Positions 46,603 through 54,906 of a stretch of 64,000 bases of DNA are shown here, in pieces. A program made the translations under genes and the position numbers. Numbering within the stretch: the stretch's first letter is position 1; each line of letters begins with the position of its first letter. The notes under the pieces were generated by a model. The model was given only the letters and a program-made list of their open reading frames with translations. It had not been told where the DNA came from and searched no databases. The DNA is from Limnobacter alexandrii (GTDB taxonomy: Bacteria; Pseudomonadota; Gammaproteobacteria; Burkholderiales; Burkholderiaceae_B): the NCBI RefSeq assembly GCF_005871185.1, contig NZ_SWKN01000007.1, forward strand, positions 412,576-476,575. Reading direction: 5' to 3'.

Positions 46603-47754
46603 ATGACATTCAAAAAGAAACTCACCAGCTTTTTCAATGCCATCAACTTGATGGACTTTCGCGGCAAGCGCGAGGCATTTTACGAACAGCTTGCCAAATC
46701 GATTGAGAACAAGGAACAGTTCAAAACCTTTCTAGAAGAAGAACTGAAAATTGCGCGCCACAAGCGAACACGCAACAGCAGCCGGGAGGCGGCCTTGAAG
46801 CTGATGGTTCGAAAACTGAGTTTGGGCGACGACTTTTTGATCAGCCAAATTCTGGGCACAGTGATGCCACAAAACGACCGCATGATGCTGGCCGCCGTGG
46901 ACGAAGCCAAAGACAAACCGGGTACTTTGCGTGCCTTGGCTGCGGCGATTAAATCCCAGAAAGAAGCCAAAAGCGTGATTTGGAAAGCCATTTTCCCGCC
47001 CATGGTATTGATACCCGGCGTGGCGGGATTCAGCTATGTGCTGGCCACTCAGTCCATTCCGATTATTGTGAAAGTTGCACCGCCTGAAGTATGGACACCG
47101 TTCAATATGTCGGTGCGCATGGTGGCAGAAATACTCGCCTCGCATGGCGGATTAATTGTGGCTTGCGTTATTGGGTCTATTGCAGCGTTCACCTATTCCC
47201 TGCCCCGCTGGAAAGGCAATATGCGCAGCAAGCTGGAGCAGGTGCCGCAGGGCTGGGGCTTCTTGCTGTTTCCAGTTGCCCCGTTTTTATTGCCGCTTTC
47301 AATTTACCGCGACTTTCAAGTCAGCTTGCTGGTGACCTCGCTCGCGGTGTTGTTAAAAAGTGGTGCCACCTTGTCTTCTGCGCTGGACACACTGAAACGC
47401 AATGCCGACCCTTGGATGCGTTGGCATCTGAAAAAGATCATGAACCACTTGAACGTGGCCCCCACCGACTACATACCCGCATTCAGCAAAGGGCTGATGA
47501 GCCCGAAATTATTGGCACGCCTGGCCACCACCATTCGCAACAATCCGCAGTTCGACAAAATTCTGATTCAACTGGGTACTGAAGGTGGCGAAGACATTCG
47601 CAATGAAATTGGCAATACCGCCAAGGGCTTGAATGCCGTGTTACTGAGCGCTGCTGCGGCTGTCGTGGTGTTTTTGTATGTGGGGCAGCTGTCGATCAGC
47701 CAAAGCATGACCGAAGAACTGGACCCTGTGAAAAGAATGCAACGCATGCGTTGA
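46603..47754 (+). CDS. pilR: type IVb pilus inner-membrane platform protein PilR (GspF family)
   Basis: 383 residues with two GspF-like repeats and three main membrane segments (FPPMVLIPGVAGFSYVLA, LIVACVIGSIAAFTYS, LLSAAAAVVVFLYVG). It forms the platform on which the ATPase moves pilin. It starts 2 bp after the ATPase stop. It is the last gene transcribed from the operon promoter before the pilS-specific promoter. Confidence 0.88.
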   Translation: MTFKKKLTSFFNAINLMDFRGKREAFYEQLAKSIENKEQFKTFLEEELKIARHKRTRNSSREAALKLMVRKLSLGDDFLISQILGTVMPQNDRMMLAAVDEAKDKPGTLRALAAAIKSQKEAKSVIWKAIFPPMVLIPGVAGFSYVLATQSIPIIVKVAPPEVWTPFNMSVRMVAEILASHGGLIVACVIGSIAAFTYSLPRWKGNMRSKLEQVPQGWGFLLFPVAPFLLPLSIYRDFQVSLLVTSLAVLLKSGATLSSALDTLKRNADPWMRWHLKKIMNHLNVAPTDYIPAFSKGLMSPKLLARLATTIRNNPQFDKILIQLGTEGGEDIRNEIGNTAKGLNAVLLSAAAAVVVFLYVGQLSISQSMTEELDPVKRMQRMR

Positions 47755-47763
47755 AATAAGTGC

Positions 47764-47791
47764 TTGACACAGCATGCATTTAATCTACAAT
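47764..47791 (+). promoter_or_regulatory. sigma-70 promoter for the pilin gene
   Basis: Perfect -35 box TTGACA (47764-47769), 16-bp spacer, TACAAT (47786-47791). Transcription should start near 47798, giving a ~72-nt leader before pilS with GTTGG/CCAAC pairing. It begins 10 bp after the pilR stop and would give the major pilin extra transcript compared with the assembly genes. Confidence 0.75.
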
Positions 47792-47869
47792 AAATTCGTC
47801 TGTTGGTATATATACGGAATGCTTGGGCCAACATGTACTACACAATATCCCTTCGGAGAGGAATCAAAA

Positions 47870-48418
47870 ATGATGACATCGCACACAATTAATGCCCGCC
47901 GCAAACAAAGCGGTATTACCCTGATTGAAGTATCAATCGGCCTGATCATTGCAGCGATTGTTGCTGCTGCAGCTTTTATCGCATTCCAGAACAATGCACG
48001 CCGTACTGAAGTGCAGGACAACATCAAGTTGATCACAGAAGTGATCAGCGAGACCAAGCAGAAGGTTGGTTCAACTTCGGGTTACACAGGGTTAACCAAT
48101 GCTGTTGCTGCCCAGTTGGCTATTTTGAAGGTTGATAGTGCCGGTGCAGTATTGCCAAACAGCTACAACGGTACCATCACTATTGCAGAAGTCGATGCAA
48201 ACAATGCATCTTTGACATGGTCTGATATTGAAGGTGATCAATGTACCGACATCATGCTGGCCGTGGCGAGCGGAATTACTGGGGTAGCAACTGATCCAGC
48301 AGCGACTGCGCCAACAGAACTAACTGCAAACGGTGCTTTTGGTTTGGATCAGTCCACCACAATTTGTGGCACAGGCGACACCCCCGTTGACCTGGTTATG
48401 TTCTTCGGCCGTCGTTAA
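47870..48418 (+). CDS. pilS: type IVb major pilin PilS
   Basis: 182 residues. The leader MMTSHTINARRKQSG is cleaved before Ile16, giving ITLIEVSIGLIIAAIVAAAA with the invariant Glu at +5. The long hydrophobic helix is followed by a globular domain with two C-terminal cysteines (GDQCTDIM and TTICGTG) that should form the D-region disulfide. GGAGAGG lies 8-9 bp before the ATG at 47870. A prepilin peptidase elsewhere in the genome is required. A stem-loop follows the gene. Confidence 0.92.
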   Translation: MMTSHTINARRKQSGITLIEVSIGLIIAAIVAAAAFIAFQNNARRTEVQDNIKLITEVISETKQKVGSTSGYTGLTNAVAAQLAILKVDSAGAVLPNSYNGTITIAEVDANNASLTWSDIEGDQCTDIMLAVASGITGVATDPAATAPTELTANGAFGLDQSTTICGTGDTPVDLVMFFGRR

Positions 48419-48439
48419 TCACATCATATGAAGTACATC

Positions 48440-48461
48440 AAGGGGGCAACATTGCCCCCTT
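48440..48461 (+). terminator. stem-loop after pilS (partial terminator/stabiliser)
   Basis: AAGGGGGCA and TGCCCCCTT form a perfect nine-pair stem around a 4-base loop, 22 bp after the pilS stop. Only a loose GTTCATTT follows, not a clean T-run. It probably lets a fraction of transcription pass and protects the pilS mRNA 3' end, giving far more pilin than the minor pilin. Confidence 0.6.
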
Positions 48462-48488
48462 GTTCATTTGAATCAAGGCGAGTTTCTT

Positions 48489-49493
48489 ATGCTTGACTCA
48501 CTGAAACACAGCAACACCAGGCACACCGGCTTTCTCAGCATCGAGTTGGCGCTGGTGCTGATCATCAGTGCAATCATTGCTTTCGCGGTGGTTCAACAGC
48601 AAGCCCGTTCTGCAAAAACCTCTGTCGCAAAAATTCAAGCTGACCAACTTAACCAGGTTGGCGATGCGCTGAATTCTTACACCGATTTGTACCGGCGCGG
48701 CATTTCTGCCCCCGGCGATTTGCAAGTTGACTTGAACAACGATGGCATCACCGACGTCACCATTCCCGAAACACCGGTTACTGGCAACGAGGGCAGCAAA
48801 CTGACCCCCACCATCGAAAACCTGATTGATGTGGGCCTCTTGCCCGCAAGTTTCGTGAACCGCCCCGCTGCCTCGAATGGGCAGTTCATTACCCGCCTTT
48901 CAATTTTGCCGGCAGGCTGTTCAATGGCCGCCGACAATTGCCGCATTGAGGGTTACATCACCCTGAACCAGCCAGTCACCATAGGCGGACAAGACGGTGC
49001 CGCTGGCGAGTTCGACAGCGACATTGCAGGCGACATGCTCAGCTTCATGGGCGGCAATGGTTTTGTCACCTTGCAAGCCGACACACCCGCCACCAGCGCA
49101 GGGGGCAACTTCACAGTGGCGTTGGACATTGATGGCGACGGCGTAACCGACGCAAACACACCTGCGGGCGTACCTGGTGTACGCGTGGGTGCCCTGGCCT
49201 CTCGATACGATGTACGCAACCCAATTGCTGATGTGGATTTTTGCCGGGGCAACCGCACATTGAACTGGACGAACAGCGGCAATGCATGCACCACGGTTAT
49301 TTTCAACGACACACCCGTGGGTTATCGCTTTGTGGCTGTTGACGCCGACACAGGTGGTGGCGCGGGCGCAGGCGGCAGTGCCTTTATTCGCTGCGTGTAC
49401 AACCCAAACGCAAATCCGCCAGCACAATTGTCCATTCTCAGCAGTTGCTGTCAAAACGGTAACCAGGCTTGCACCCCACCTGCGGTGCCCTAA
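48489..49493 (+). CDS. PilV-like minor pilin / pilus tip protein
   Basis: 334 residues. The leader MLDSLKHSNTRHTG is cleaved before Phe15 (FLSIELALVLIISAIIAFAV, Glu at +5). A large ectodomain has the repeat-like segments DLNNDGITD (~81-89) and DIDGDGVTD (~213-221), both of the calcium-loop DxDxDG type. A Gly-rich segment GGGAGAGGSA and three C-terminal cysteines follow. Architecture is as in PilV adhesins (class III pilin helix plus large tip domain), but no shufflon repeats are present. The start is ATG 48489 with a purine-rich RBS; the TTG at 48468 is unlikely. Confidence 0.78.
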   Translation: MLDSLKHSNTRHTGFLSIELALVLIISAIIAFAVVQQQARSAKTSVAKIQADQLNQVGDALNSYTDLYRRGISAPGDLQVDLNNDGITDVTIPETPVTGNEGSKLTPTIENLIDVGLLPASFVNRPAASNGQFITRLSILPAGCSMAADNCRIEGYITLNQPVTIGGQDGAAGEFDSDIAGDMLSFMGGNGFVTLQADTPATSAGGNFTVALDIDGDGVTDANTPAGVPGVRVGALASRYDVRNPIADVDFCRGNRTLNWTNSGNACTTVIFNDTPVGYRFVAVDADTGGGAGAGGSAFIRCVYNPNANPPAQLSILSSCCQNGNQACTPPAVP

Positions 49494-49494
49494 T

Positions 49495-50025
49495 ATGAAC
49501 AGGCGACAGTTTCTTGCAGCAGCAAGTGCAGCCTCGTTGGCGACGCACCTGGACAAACTGGCTTGGGCCACACAAGCCCCAAACTACACCTTGCTGGATA
49601 TTCAACGCGGGCCTGATCGCTTTCAAATTGATTTCAGCACTGCTGAAGGCTACAAAACCGCCGCCTGGCTTCTGCGAGATGTTCGGGCCAACCGGGTTGG
49701 CGTGCCCAACATTGAAATGCTGCAACTGGCGGCGTGGGCACAAGTTGTTTTGGCTGAACACCATGCCTACACCGTGTTTGAGGTGACCTCGGGTTTGCGA
49801 ACCCATCACACCAATTCAATAATCGAAGGTGCTGCCCGCCATTCACGCCATTTGCCCGATCAACACGGGCAGTTTTACGCCATGGACATCAAACCGTTTG
49901 GTGTGAATATTGATCAATTGGCTAAAATCCTACAGTACCCCGCATTCGGGGGGGTTGGTGTTTACAGAAGCCATGTACATTTCGACATCCGCGATTACGC
50001 CACCCAATGGCGATCGAAAAAGTGA
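49495..50025 (+). CDS. DUF882/YcbK-like peptidase with Tat-type signal
   Basis: 176 residues beginning MNRRQFLAAASAASLATH, a twin-arginine-like signal. The mature part matches the DUF882/M15-like fold, with likely zinc ligands in TSGLRTHHTNS, GQFYAMDI and SHVHFDIRD. E. coli YcbK/MepK cleaves cross-links in peptidoglycan. It starts 2 bp after the PilV-like stop, so it is in the operon and could open the peptidoglycan for the pilus machine, replacing the usual PilT lytic transglycosylase. Confidence 0.8.
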   Translation: MNRRQFLAAASAASLATHLDKLAWATQAPNYTLLDIQRGPDRFQIDFSTAEGYKTAAWLLRDVRANRVGVPNIEMLQLAAWAQVVLAEHHAYTVFEVTSGLRTHHTNSIIEGAARHSRHLPDQHGQFYAMDIKPFGVNIDQLAKILQYPAFGGVGVYRSHVHFDIRDYATQWRSKK

Positions 50026-50109
50026 TTAAATTCATCCACTTGAATGAATTTCTGTCAACCGCAAAGCGACACGATGCGTTGTCTATTTGTGTTAAATAAT
50101 GATTTTCAA

Positions 50110-50127
50110 CTCAAATTACAATTTGAG
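50110..50127. promoter_or_regulatory. perfect palindrome before the unknown HTH gene
   Basis: CTCAAATT-AC-AATTTGAG: 8-bp arms with a 2-bp centre, 51 bp upstream of the ATG at 50179. It stands in AT-rich DNA that likely holds a promoter. It is a candidate autoregulatory operator for the gene that follows. Confidence 0.5.
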
Positions 50128-50178
50128 AGTTCGGATTCCGTATCATCATTAACCCACGAGATTGCTTTATCACGCGCC

Positions 50179-50760
50179 ATGCCTCAAATTAACAACAAGA
50201 ACAAGCCACGCACAGGTGCATACCTCAACCTGTTCAAGCAGAAATACGGCTTGACTGTGTCTAAAATGTGCGCCCTGTTTGGTATCAGTACCCAGGCGAA
50301 ATTCAATTCAATTGTTCGCCCTCCGGCCGGTAGTTCAAGCGATGAACCGCTAGACCCCACGGTCGCTTTAATTTTGAGGTTGTACGAAACCCACGAGTCG
50401 TTGGTGCCTTTGAACAACGAACTCAGCCTGGAAGACACCTACAAAATGTTTCAGCGGGTGTTCGGGCAAGCCAAAGTGACTGAAAGTACCTTTGGTCAAT
50501 TGTTGGGCCGCAGCGCAGGTTCGGGTTACCGGTGGTTGAACGGTTCAGGCAACGCCACGCCACAAGTGGGCATTGTGCTGGAAAGGCTGCACCACATGCT
50601 GGCCAGTGGAATGGAAGAACCGGAAGTGTGTTACCTGTGGCTGGACATTGTTCACCAAGAGTACCGGGCACGTAACCAAGTGCCACCGCTCAACGATATA
50701 GACGCAGTGAAGTTGTTGATTCAGAAGTACCCACTTAAATACAAACACATGGCGTCATGA
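50179..50760 (+). CDS. unknown protein with two helix-turn-helix-like segments
   Basis: 193 residues from the ATG at 50179; the frame is also open to 50044 but the AT-rich part before 50179 reads as non-coding. The first segment is GLTVSKMCALFGISTQAKFN (~25-44). The second, around residue 115-135, contains STFGQLLGRSAGSGYRWL followed by NGSGNATPQV, an arrangement like an XRE-type HTH. No known family comes to mind. It lies after the Tat peptidase and is tightly linked to the next gene. It may be a regulator of the pilus operon. Not a described protein to my knowledge. Confidence 0.55.
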   Translation: MPQINNKNKPRTGAYLNLFKQKYGLTVSKMCALFGISTQAKFNSIVRPPAGSSSDEPLDPTVALILRLYETHESLVPLNNELSLEDTYKMFQRVFGQAKVTESTFGQLLGRSAGSGYRWLNGSGNATPQVGIVLERLHHMLASGMEEPEVCYLWLDIVHQEYRARNQVPPLNDIDAVKLLIQKYPLKYKHMAS

Positions 50761-50767
50761 AAACAAC

Positions 50768-51382
50768 ATGGATTACACCGAGGTCAAACTGATTGCTGTG
50801 TGGAGCGGCCCCAAGGCCCCACCCAGCCAGTTGAAACTTTCTGATTACAAATTGCCCGTAGCAGGTCGCATTCCGAAGAATTACTTCAATGCCCTGTACG
50901 GCAACCGCAATGCCTACATGGCCTTGGGTGAACTGTTGTCGCAAGCGCAAAAGGCGGGGCACTACTTTTCAACAGCCACCATCACTGTGGGCATTGAAAC
51001 GCCACGCAAACCAGGTGTTGTGCATCTTGAAGACCTGGGAGAGGACAGCGGCACACAGTTTGTGAACTTGTCGCGTGTGTCCAAAGAGGTGGTGTCGGAA
51101 GTGGCCGACATTTACCGCGCTTGCAGTGCGTTCAAAAAAATGCCCGAAGGTGAAATAGACTGGCGCAAACCCTTTCGCTTCATGCCGGAATGCCCGGAGC
51201 ATTTGCCCGTGGTGTTCGACCTGCTGCAATGCTCGGTGCTGGTACACCCGATTACTTTCACCACCACCCCCGATGGCAAGCACCACTTTATTGCCAGCTT
51301 TGATCCTGATCGGGTGACAATTCTGGATGCCCAGCCCAACCGGCATGAAATTGGTCCGCACCCGGACAAAATCATTCTCTAG
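50768..51382 (+). CDS. unknown protein downstream of the HTH-like gene
   Basis: 204 residues; I do not recognise it. No signal peptide or membrane segment. It has a basic N-terminal half (ITVGIETPRKPGVVHLEDLG) and a C-terminal half with SVLVHPITFTTTPDGKHHF and ILDAQPNRHEIGPHP. It follows the HTH-like gene by 7 bp in the same orientation and was probably acquired and expressed with it. It ends over the convergent small membrane protein gene by 4 bp. Confidence 0.55.
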   Translation: MDYTEVKLIAVWSGPKAPPSQLKLSDYKLPVAGRIPKNYFNALYGNRNAYMALGELLSQAQKAGHYFSTATITVGIETPRKPGVVHLEDLGEDSGTQFVNLSRVSKEVVSEVADIYRACSAFKKMPEGEIDWRKPFRFMPECPEHLPVVFDLLQCSVLVHPITFTTTPDGKHHFIASFDPDRVTILDAQPNRHEIGPHPDKIIL

Positions 51383-51636
51383 ATTTGGTACTGGGGCTTC
51401 GAACGCCCTGGTGCGTCAGGCCCCGGTTGCTGTGGCGGAAGAATGGTGATCACTGGCTGCGACAACTGATTGCTCAGCGAAAATGCCTTGGGCACCATGC
51501 CGTTTTCATCGGCATGCATGTAGATGATCGACATGACTGAAGCGCAGAAGCTGATGACCAACACGGCCAGCATGGTAAAAGCCACCGCCAGTATCCGCAT
51601 TTTAAACGTTGGGTTTTTCGGGTTGAGTCCGTTCAT
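51379..51636 (-). CDS. small single-pass membrane protein
   Basis: 85 residues. One hydrophobic helix (ILAVAFTMLAVLVISFCASVM) near the N-terminus, then a Pro/Gln-rich, probably periplasmic tail (PVITILPPQQPGPDAPG). Function unknown. It stands alone between convergent genes; the RBS is plausible (GGAGGA region 10 bp upstream). Confidence 0.55.
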   Translation of the reverse strand: MNGLNPKNPTFKMRILAVAFTMLAVLVISFCASVMSIIYMHADENGMVPKAFSLSNQLSQPVITILPPQQPGPDAPGRSKPQYQI

Positions 51637-51721
51637 GCCGCAGTCCTCCGCACCTTGGCATTTAACCTTACAACTTCTGTAAAAAATTACAAGCCTTCAA
51701 AGACTTAGAACGATTGCTTTT

Positions 51722-52528
51722 TTAGTGCCGCATGGTTTGCCATTTGGCAATGATGTCATGCAAGGCATCCAGACCATCGGTGAGCGCAGCTGGGCCGGGC
51801 TGCAGTATCAAAGGCGATTTAACCTCGAAAATTTGCTGGTGCTTCACGGCACCAACATTGCCCCACCCTGCGCGCGCAGCAACGGTTTCCGGGCGAAACT
51901 TCTTGCCGCACCAAGAGCCGATAATGATGTCGGGGTTGCGGCGAACAATCTCGCTGCTGTCGGCAATAATCCGATTCTTGCCCAAACTTTGCGTGGCCAG
52001 CTCAGGAAAACAATCGTCACCGCCGGCAATGCAAATCAATTCGCTCACCCATTGAATGGCACTAATCGGTGGCTCGTCCCATTCTTCAAAATAAACCTTG
52101 GGGCGCACAGTCCATTGGCTTGCTGCTGCTCGAATTTGTTCTACTTTCGCCTGCATTTCAGCAATTAGCCGCAAGCCCTTTTCCGCGGCACCCACCATAG
52201 CCGCCACCTGGTACATCATGCTGAAAATTTCAGGCACGGAGCGCTGATTGAATACAGTCACTTGAACACCATGGCGGATCAATGCACTGGCAATGTCGGC
52301 CTGCAAATCAGAAAAACCAAACACGCAGTCGGGCTTTAAAGCCAGAATTTGATCAATCTTGGCGGTTAGAAACGCACTTACTTTTGGCTTTTCCAGGCGT
52401 GCCTTGCGCGGCCGTACGGTGTAGCCGGAAATGCCGACTATCCTGTGTTCCTCACCCAGCAAATAAAGCCATTCGGTGGTTTCCTCGGTGAGGCAAACAA
52501 TGCGTTGGGGCAGCTGGATCATTTGCAC
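51722..52528 (-). CDS. cobalamin-binding protein (BtuF-like) without signal peptide
   Basis: A 268-residue periplasmic-binding-protein fold related to BtuF/FepB: RIVCLTEETTEWLYLLGEEH at the start, then QILALKPDCVFGFSDLQADI and the C-terminal SPLILQPGPAALTDGLDALH. Homologues are annotated as cobalamin-binding proteins. Unlike BtuF there is no signal peptide: the mature fold begins within 10 residues of the start. It may bind corrinoid in the cytoplasm, or use an export start not visible here. It overlaps the M48-type lipoprotein gene by 10 bp. Confidence 0.8.
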   Translation of the reverse strand: MQMIQLPQRIVCLTEETTEWLYLLGEEHRIVGISGYTVRPRKARLEKPKVSAFLTAKIDQILALKPDCVFGFSDLQADIASALIRHGVQVTVFNQRSVPEIFSMMYQVAAMVGAAEKGLRLIAEMQAKVEQIRAAASQWTVRPKVYFEEWDEPPISAIQWVSELICIAGGDDCFPELATQSLGKNRIIADSSEIVRRNPDIIIGSWCGKKFRPETVAARAGWGNVGAVKHQQIFEVKSPLILQPGPAALTDGLDALHDIIAKWQTMRH

Positions 52529-53079
52529 ATGTCTTCGGTGCCGAAGCGAAAGCGGGCGCCAGTGTATTGCTCAATTTCTGCAACTGCCTTGCAGGGGTTT
52601 TCGCCACGATCGATTAAATGCTGCGCGGCGTAGTGGTTGGCACGGGTTTCGACCTGGTCAAGAAAACTTTTAAACTCCGGGTCTTGGCCGTAAACGCCCA
52701 AAAGCGTCATGAAAGCATTGTTCATCAGTTCAGTGTCTTTGGCGTTAGTTTGGTGAATGCGTTTCAACAAATCATACCCACGCCGGGGGTCGTCGTATTT
52801 CAGGTGCACCAGTTCATGCACAAAAACATAGCGCAGTGCCGCATCGCTAAGCCCTTCGGAAAACGCCTCGTCAATCACAATCTGGGTTTTGCCTTTGGCA
52901 AAAGCAAACAAGGGGCTTTTCTGAAAACCCATGCGGGAATACGGCACATCGTACTGCTGGCGCAGTTCTTCAAACATGCTGAGGGTGTCGGCGAAATCGC
53001 GCTGGGGCGGCGCGGTGCAACCTCCAATGAATGGGGGAAGAAGAACCAACAAGCTGCTTAAAATCAGTTTCCAGACCAT
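52519..53079 (-). CDS. M48-type metalloprotease-like lipoprotein
   Basis: 186 residues. Lipobox PFIGGC with Cys21. The zinc motif is VFVHELVHLKY (His88, Glu89, His92), with later acidic residues for the third ligand in the helix DQVETRANHYAAQHL. It is short for an M48 peptidase but keeps the HExxH core, a cell-envelope protease of unknown substrate. It overlaps the 5' end of the cobalamin-binding gene, so the two are co-expressed. Confidence 0.8.
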   Translation of the reverse strand: MVWKLILSSLLVLLPPFIGGCTAPPQRDFADTLSMFEELRQQYDVPYSRMGFQKSPLFAFAKGKTQIVIDEAFSEGLSDAALRYVFVHELVHLKYDDPRRGYDLLKRIHQTNAKDTELMNNAFMTLLGVYGQDPEFKSFLDQVETRANHYAAQHLIDRGENPCKAVAEIEQYTGARFRFGTEDMCK

Positions 53080-53150
53080 TCAATAGTAAATACCCTGACA
53101 AGATATAAGCAAAATACTACTATCAAAGTTAGGTGCAAGTGAAGTTGAAC

Positions 53151-53654
53151 CTATTTGGCGCGGCCAAATATACGGCCAGGCAAACCAGTGATTCCGGATA
53201 TCGTTTTGAGAAAACCAATGGAATGGCTTAAATCCCCGACCTGCCCATGAATACTGGAAATTTGGGACTCGAAGGTGTGCACATGATCACTGATGCCATC
53301 CACCTTTGAGTTCAGATTGTCGACCTGTTGTGGGATCCGGTCCATTCTTTGAACTGTCTCCATAATGCGATACGCCATCACCAAAAACTCAAGGGCCGCT
53401 CTGGTTACCGCAAACGCGATCAACAAAGCAAACGGGGTTGCCGCAAGAACCGCCAAGCCAACCCAATGGGAAAACCAGAAAGCCAACACATTCGCAACAA
53501 CAAAAAAAGCGAGAATTCCAAGCAAAAGCAGCCCATAGAAAACCGGCAGCAATTGCATCGACAGGTATTGCTTGAAACGAAAGTCGATCAAGCCTTTGCC
53601 AAAATTCTGTAGGCCCTGAAGAAAGCCTGAGTTGGCCGAGTTAGATGTAGTCAC
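53151..53654 (-). CDS. DUF4282 domain-containing membrane protein
   Basis: 167 residues with two hydrophobic helices (LLPVFYGLLLLGILAFFVV and ANVLAFWFSHWVGLAVLAA then PFALLIAFAVTRAALEFL), the DUF4282 pattern. The C-terminal ~60 residues are a hydrophilic coiled coil (VDNLNSKVDGISDHVHTF). Unknown role; members are found in many proteobacteria as single envelope proteins. Divergent from rdgC. Confidence 0.78.
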   Translation of the reverse strand: MTTSNSANSGFLQGLQNFGKGLIDFRFKQYLSMQLLPVFYGLLLLGILAFFVVANVLAFWFSHWVGLAVLAATPFALLIAFAVTRAALEFLVMAYRIMETVQRMDRIPQQVDNLNSKVDGISDHVHTFESQISSIHGQVGDLSHSIGFLKTISGITGLPGRIFGRAK

Positions 53655-53802
53655 GATTTGTCTCCGATTTTTCTTGGTTCTTTTTACCTAGTGTACAACT
53701 GATAAGTGGTACCTGATGGATGCTCACGACCATCCCAAAATATTCACAAACTTTATGCGTTACACTGCTGGCCCCAATCATTTTTATTCATGGATATTCA
53801 GC

Positions 53803-54702
53803 ATGTGGTTTAAAAACCTGTTCATCTTTCGCCTGACCAAGTGGGAAGAAACACCCGAATCGCTGGAAGACAAACTGGCCAAACAAGCCTTGCAGGCCTG
53901 CGGCGGCATGGATTTGCAAACACGCGGCTGGGTAGCCCCCAAAGCCGAAGGCGAACCCTTTGTGCACCGAAGTGGCCAACAGTTGCTGATATCACTGGGT
54001 CTTGAAAAAAAGCTGCTGCCCAGCACGGTGATCAACCAGTTCACCAAGGCGCGTGCTGCTGAAATTGAAGAGCGCGAAGGTTACAAACCCGGGCGCAAGC
54101 AAATGAAGGAAATCAAGGAAGCCGTGACAGACGAGCTTCTGCCACGGGCTTTCGCTATTCGCAGCCGAATCAATGCCTGGATAGACCCGGAAGGCAAATG
54201 GCTGATCGTGGATGCGGCCAGCCCCGCCAAAGCCGATGAACTGATCGGCATGCTGATGAAAAGTGTAGAAGGTGTGGCCATGGCCTTGGTGAAAACCAAA
54301 ACGTCGCCCACCGTGGCCATGACCGCCTGGCTGGCTGAAAATGACAACCCACCACCCTTCACGATTGACCAGGACTGCGAACTGAAAAGCCGTGGCGAAC
54401 AGGCCGCCACCGTGCGCTATGTGAAGCATTCACTGGAAGCCGAGGAAATTGCCAAGCACATCAAGGGCGGAAAAGACGTGACCAAACTGGCCATGACCTG
54501 GGCCGACAAGGTTTCATTCGTGTTGCATGAAAACCTACAAGTGAAACGGGTAGCTCCATTGGATGTGGTCAAGGAGCAAGCTGCCCTGAGCGCTGACGAC
54601 GATGCCTTCGATTCCGACTTTGCCCTGATGACCGGCGAATTGCGAAAGCTGATCCCCGGTTTGATTGATGTTCTGGGTGGTGAATTAACTGGCGCGAATT
54701 AA
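53803..54702 (+). CDS. rdgC: recombination-associated protein RdgC
   Basis: 299 residues from ATG 53803 (MWFKNLFIFRLTKWEE), the conserved RdgC N-terminus; the frame open from 53716 adds non-homologous residues. The family segments EREGYKPGRKQMKEIKE and NPPPFTIDQDCEL are present. RdgC is a ring-shaped DNA-binding protein that restrains RecA. It is free-standing, followed by a promoter-like gap before the desaturase gene. Confidence 0.94.
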   Translation: MWFKNLFIFRLTKWEETPESLEDKLAKQALQACGGMDLQTRGWVAPKAEGEPFVHRSGQQLLISLGLEKKLLPSTVINQFTKARAAEIEEREGYKPGRKQMKEIKEAVTDELLPRAFAIRSRINAWIDPEGKWLIVDAASPAKADELIGMLMKSVEGVAMALVKTKTSPTVAMTAWLAENDNPPPFTIDQDCELKSRGEQAATVRYVKHSLEAEEIAKHIKGGKDVTKLAMTWADKVSFVLHENLQVKRVAPLDVVKEQAALSADDDAFDSDFALMTGELRKLIPGLIDVLGGELTGAN

Positions 54703-54906
54703 CAAATGGCCCGGCAATGTGCCAACAATTGACTGGAATTCAGTGCACAAGTGTTAACTATAGCCGCTTCGAAATTAACGATTTCGTTGCGGCAGAACCT
54801 CAACAAATAAGAACAATTATTAAATATTTAAATTTGAGTTCTTTGAAAGCGAAATCATTAGTATGATTTGGCATCCCTTGAACCAACTGGTAAAAACCAA
54901 CCTTCA

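Noticed and set aside
53080..53150. cobalamin riboswitch upstream of the corrinoid-binding gene set
   Set aside because: The gap is only 71 bp and the B12-box is not visible.
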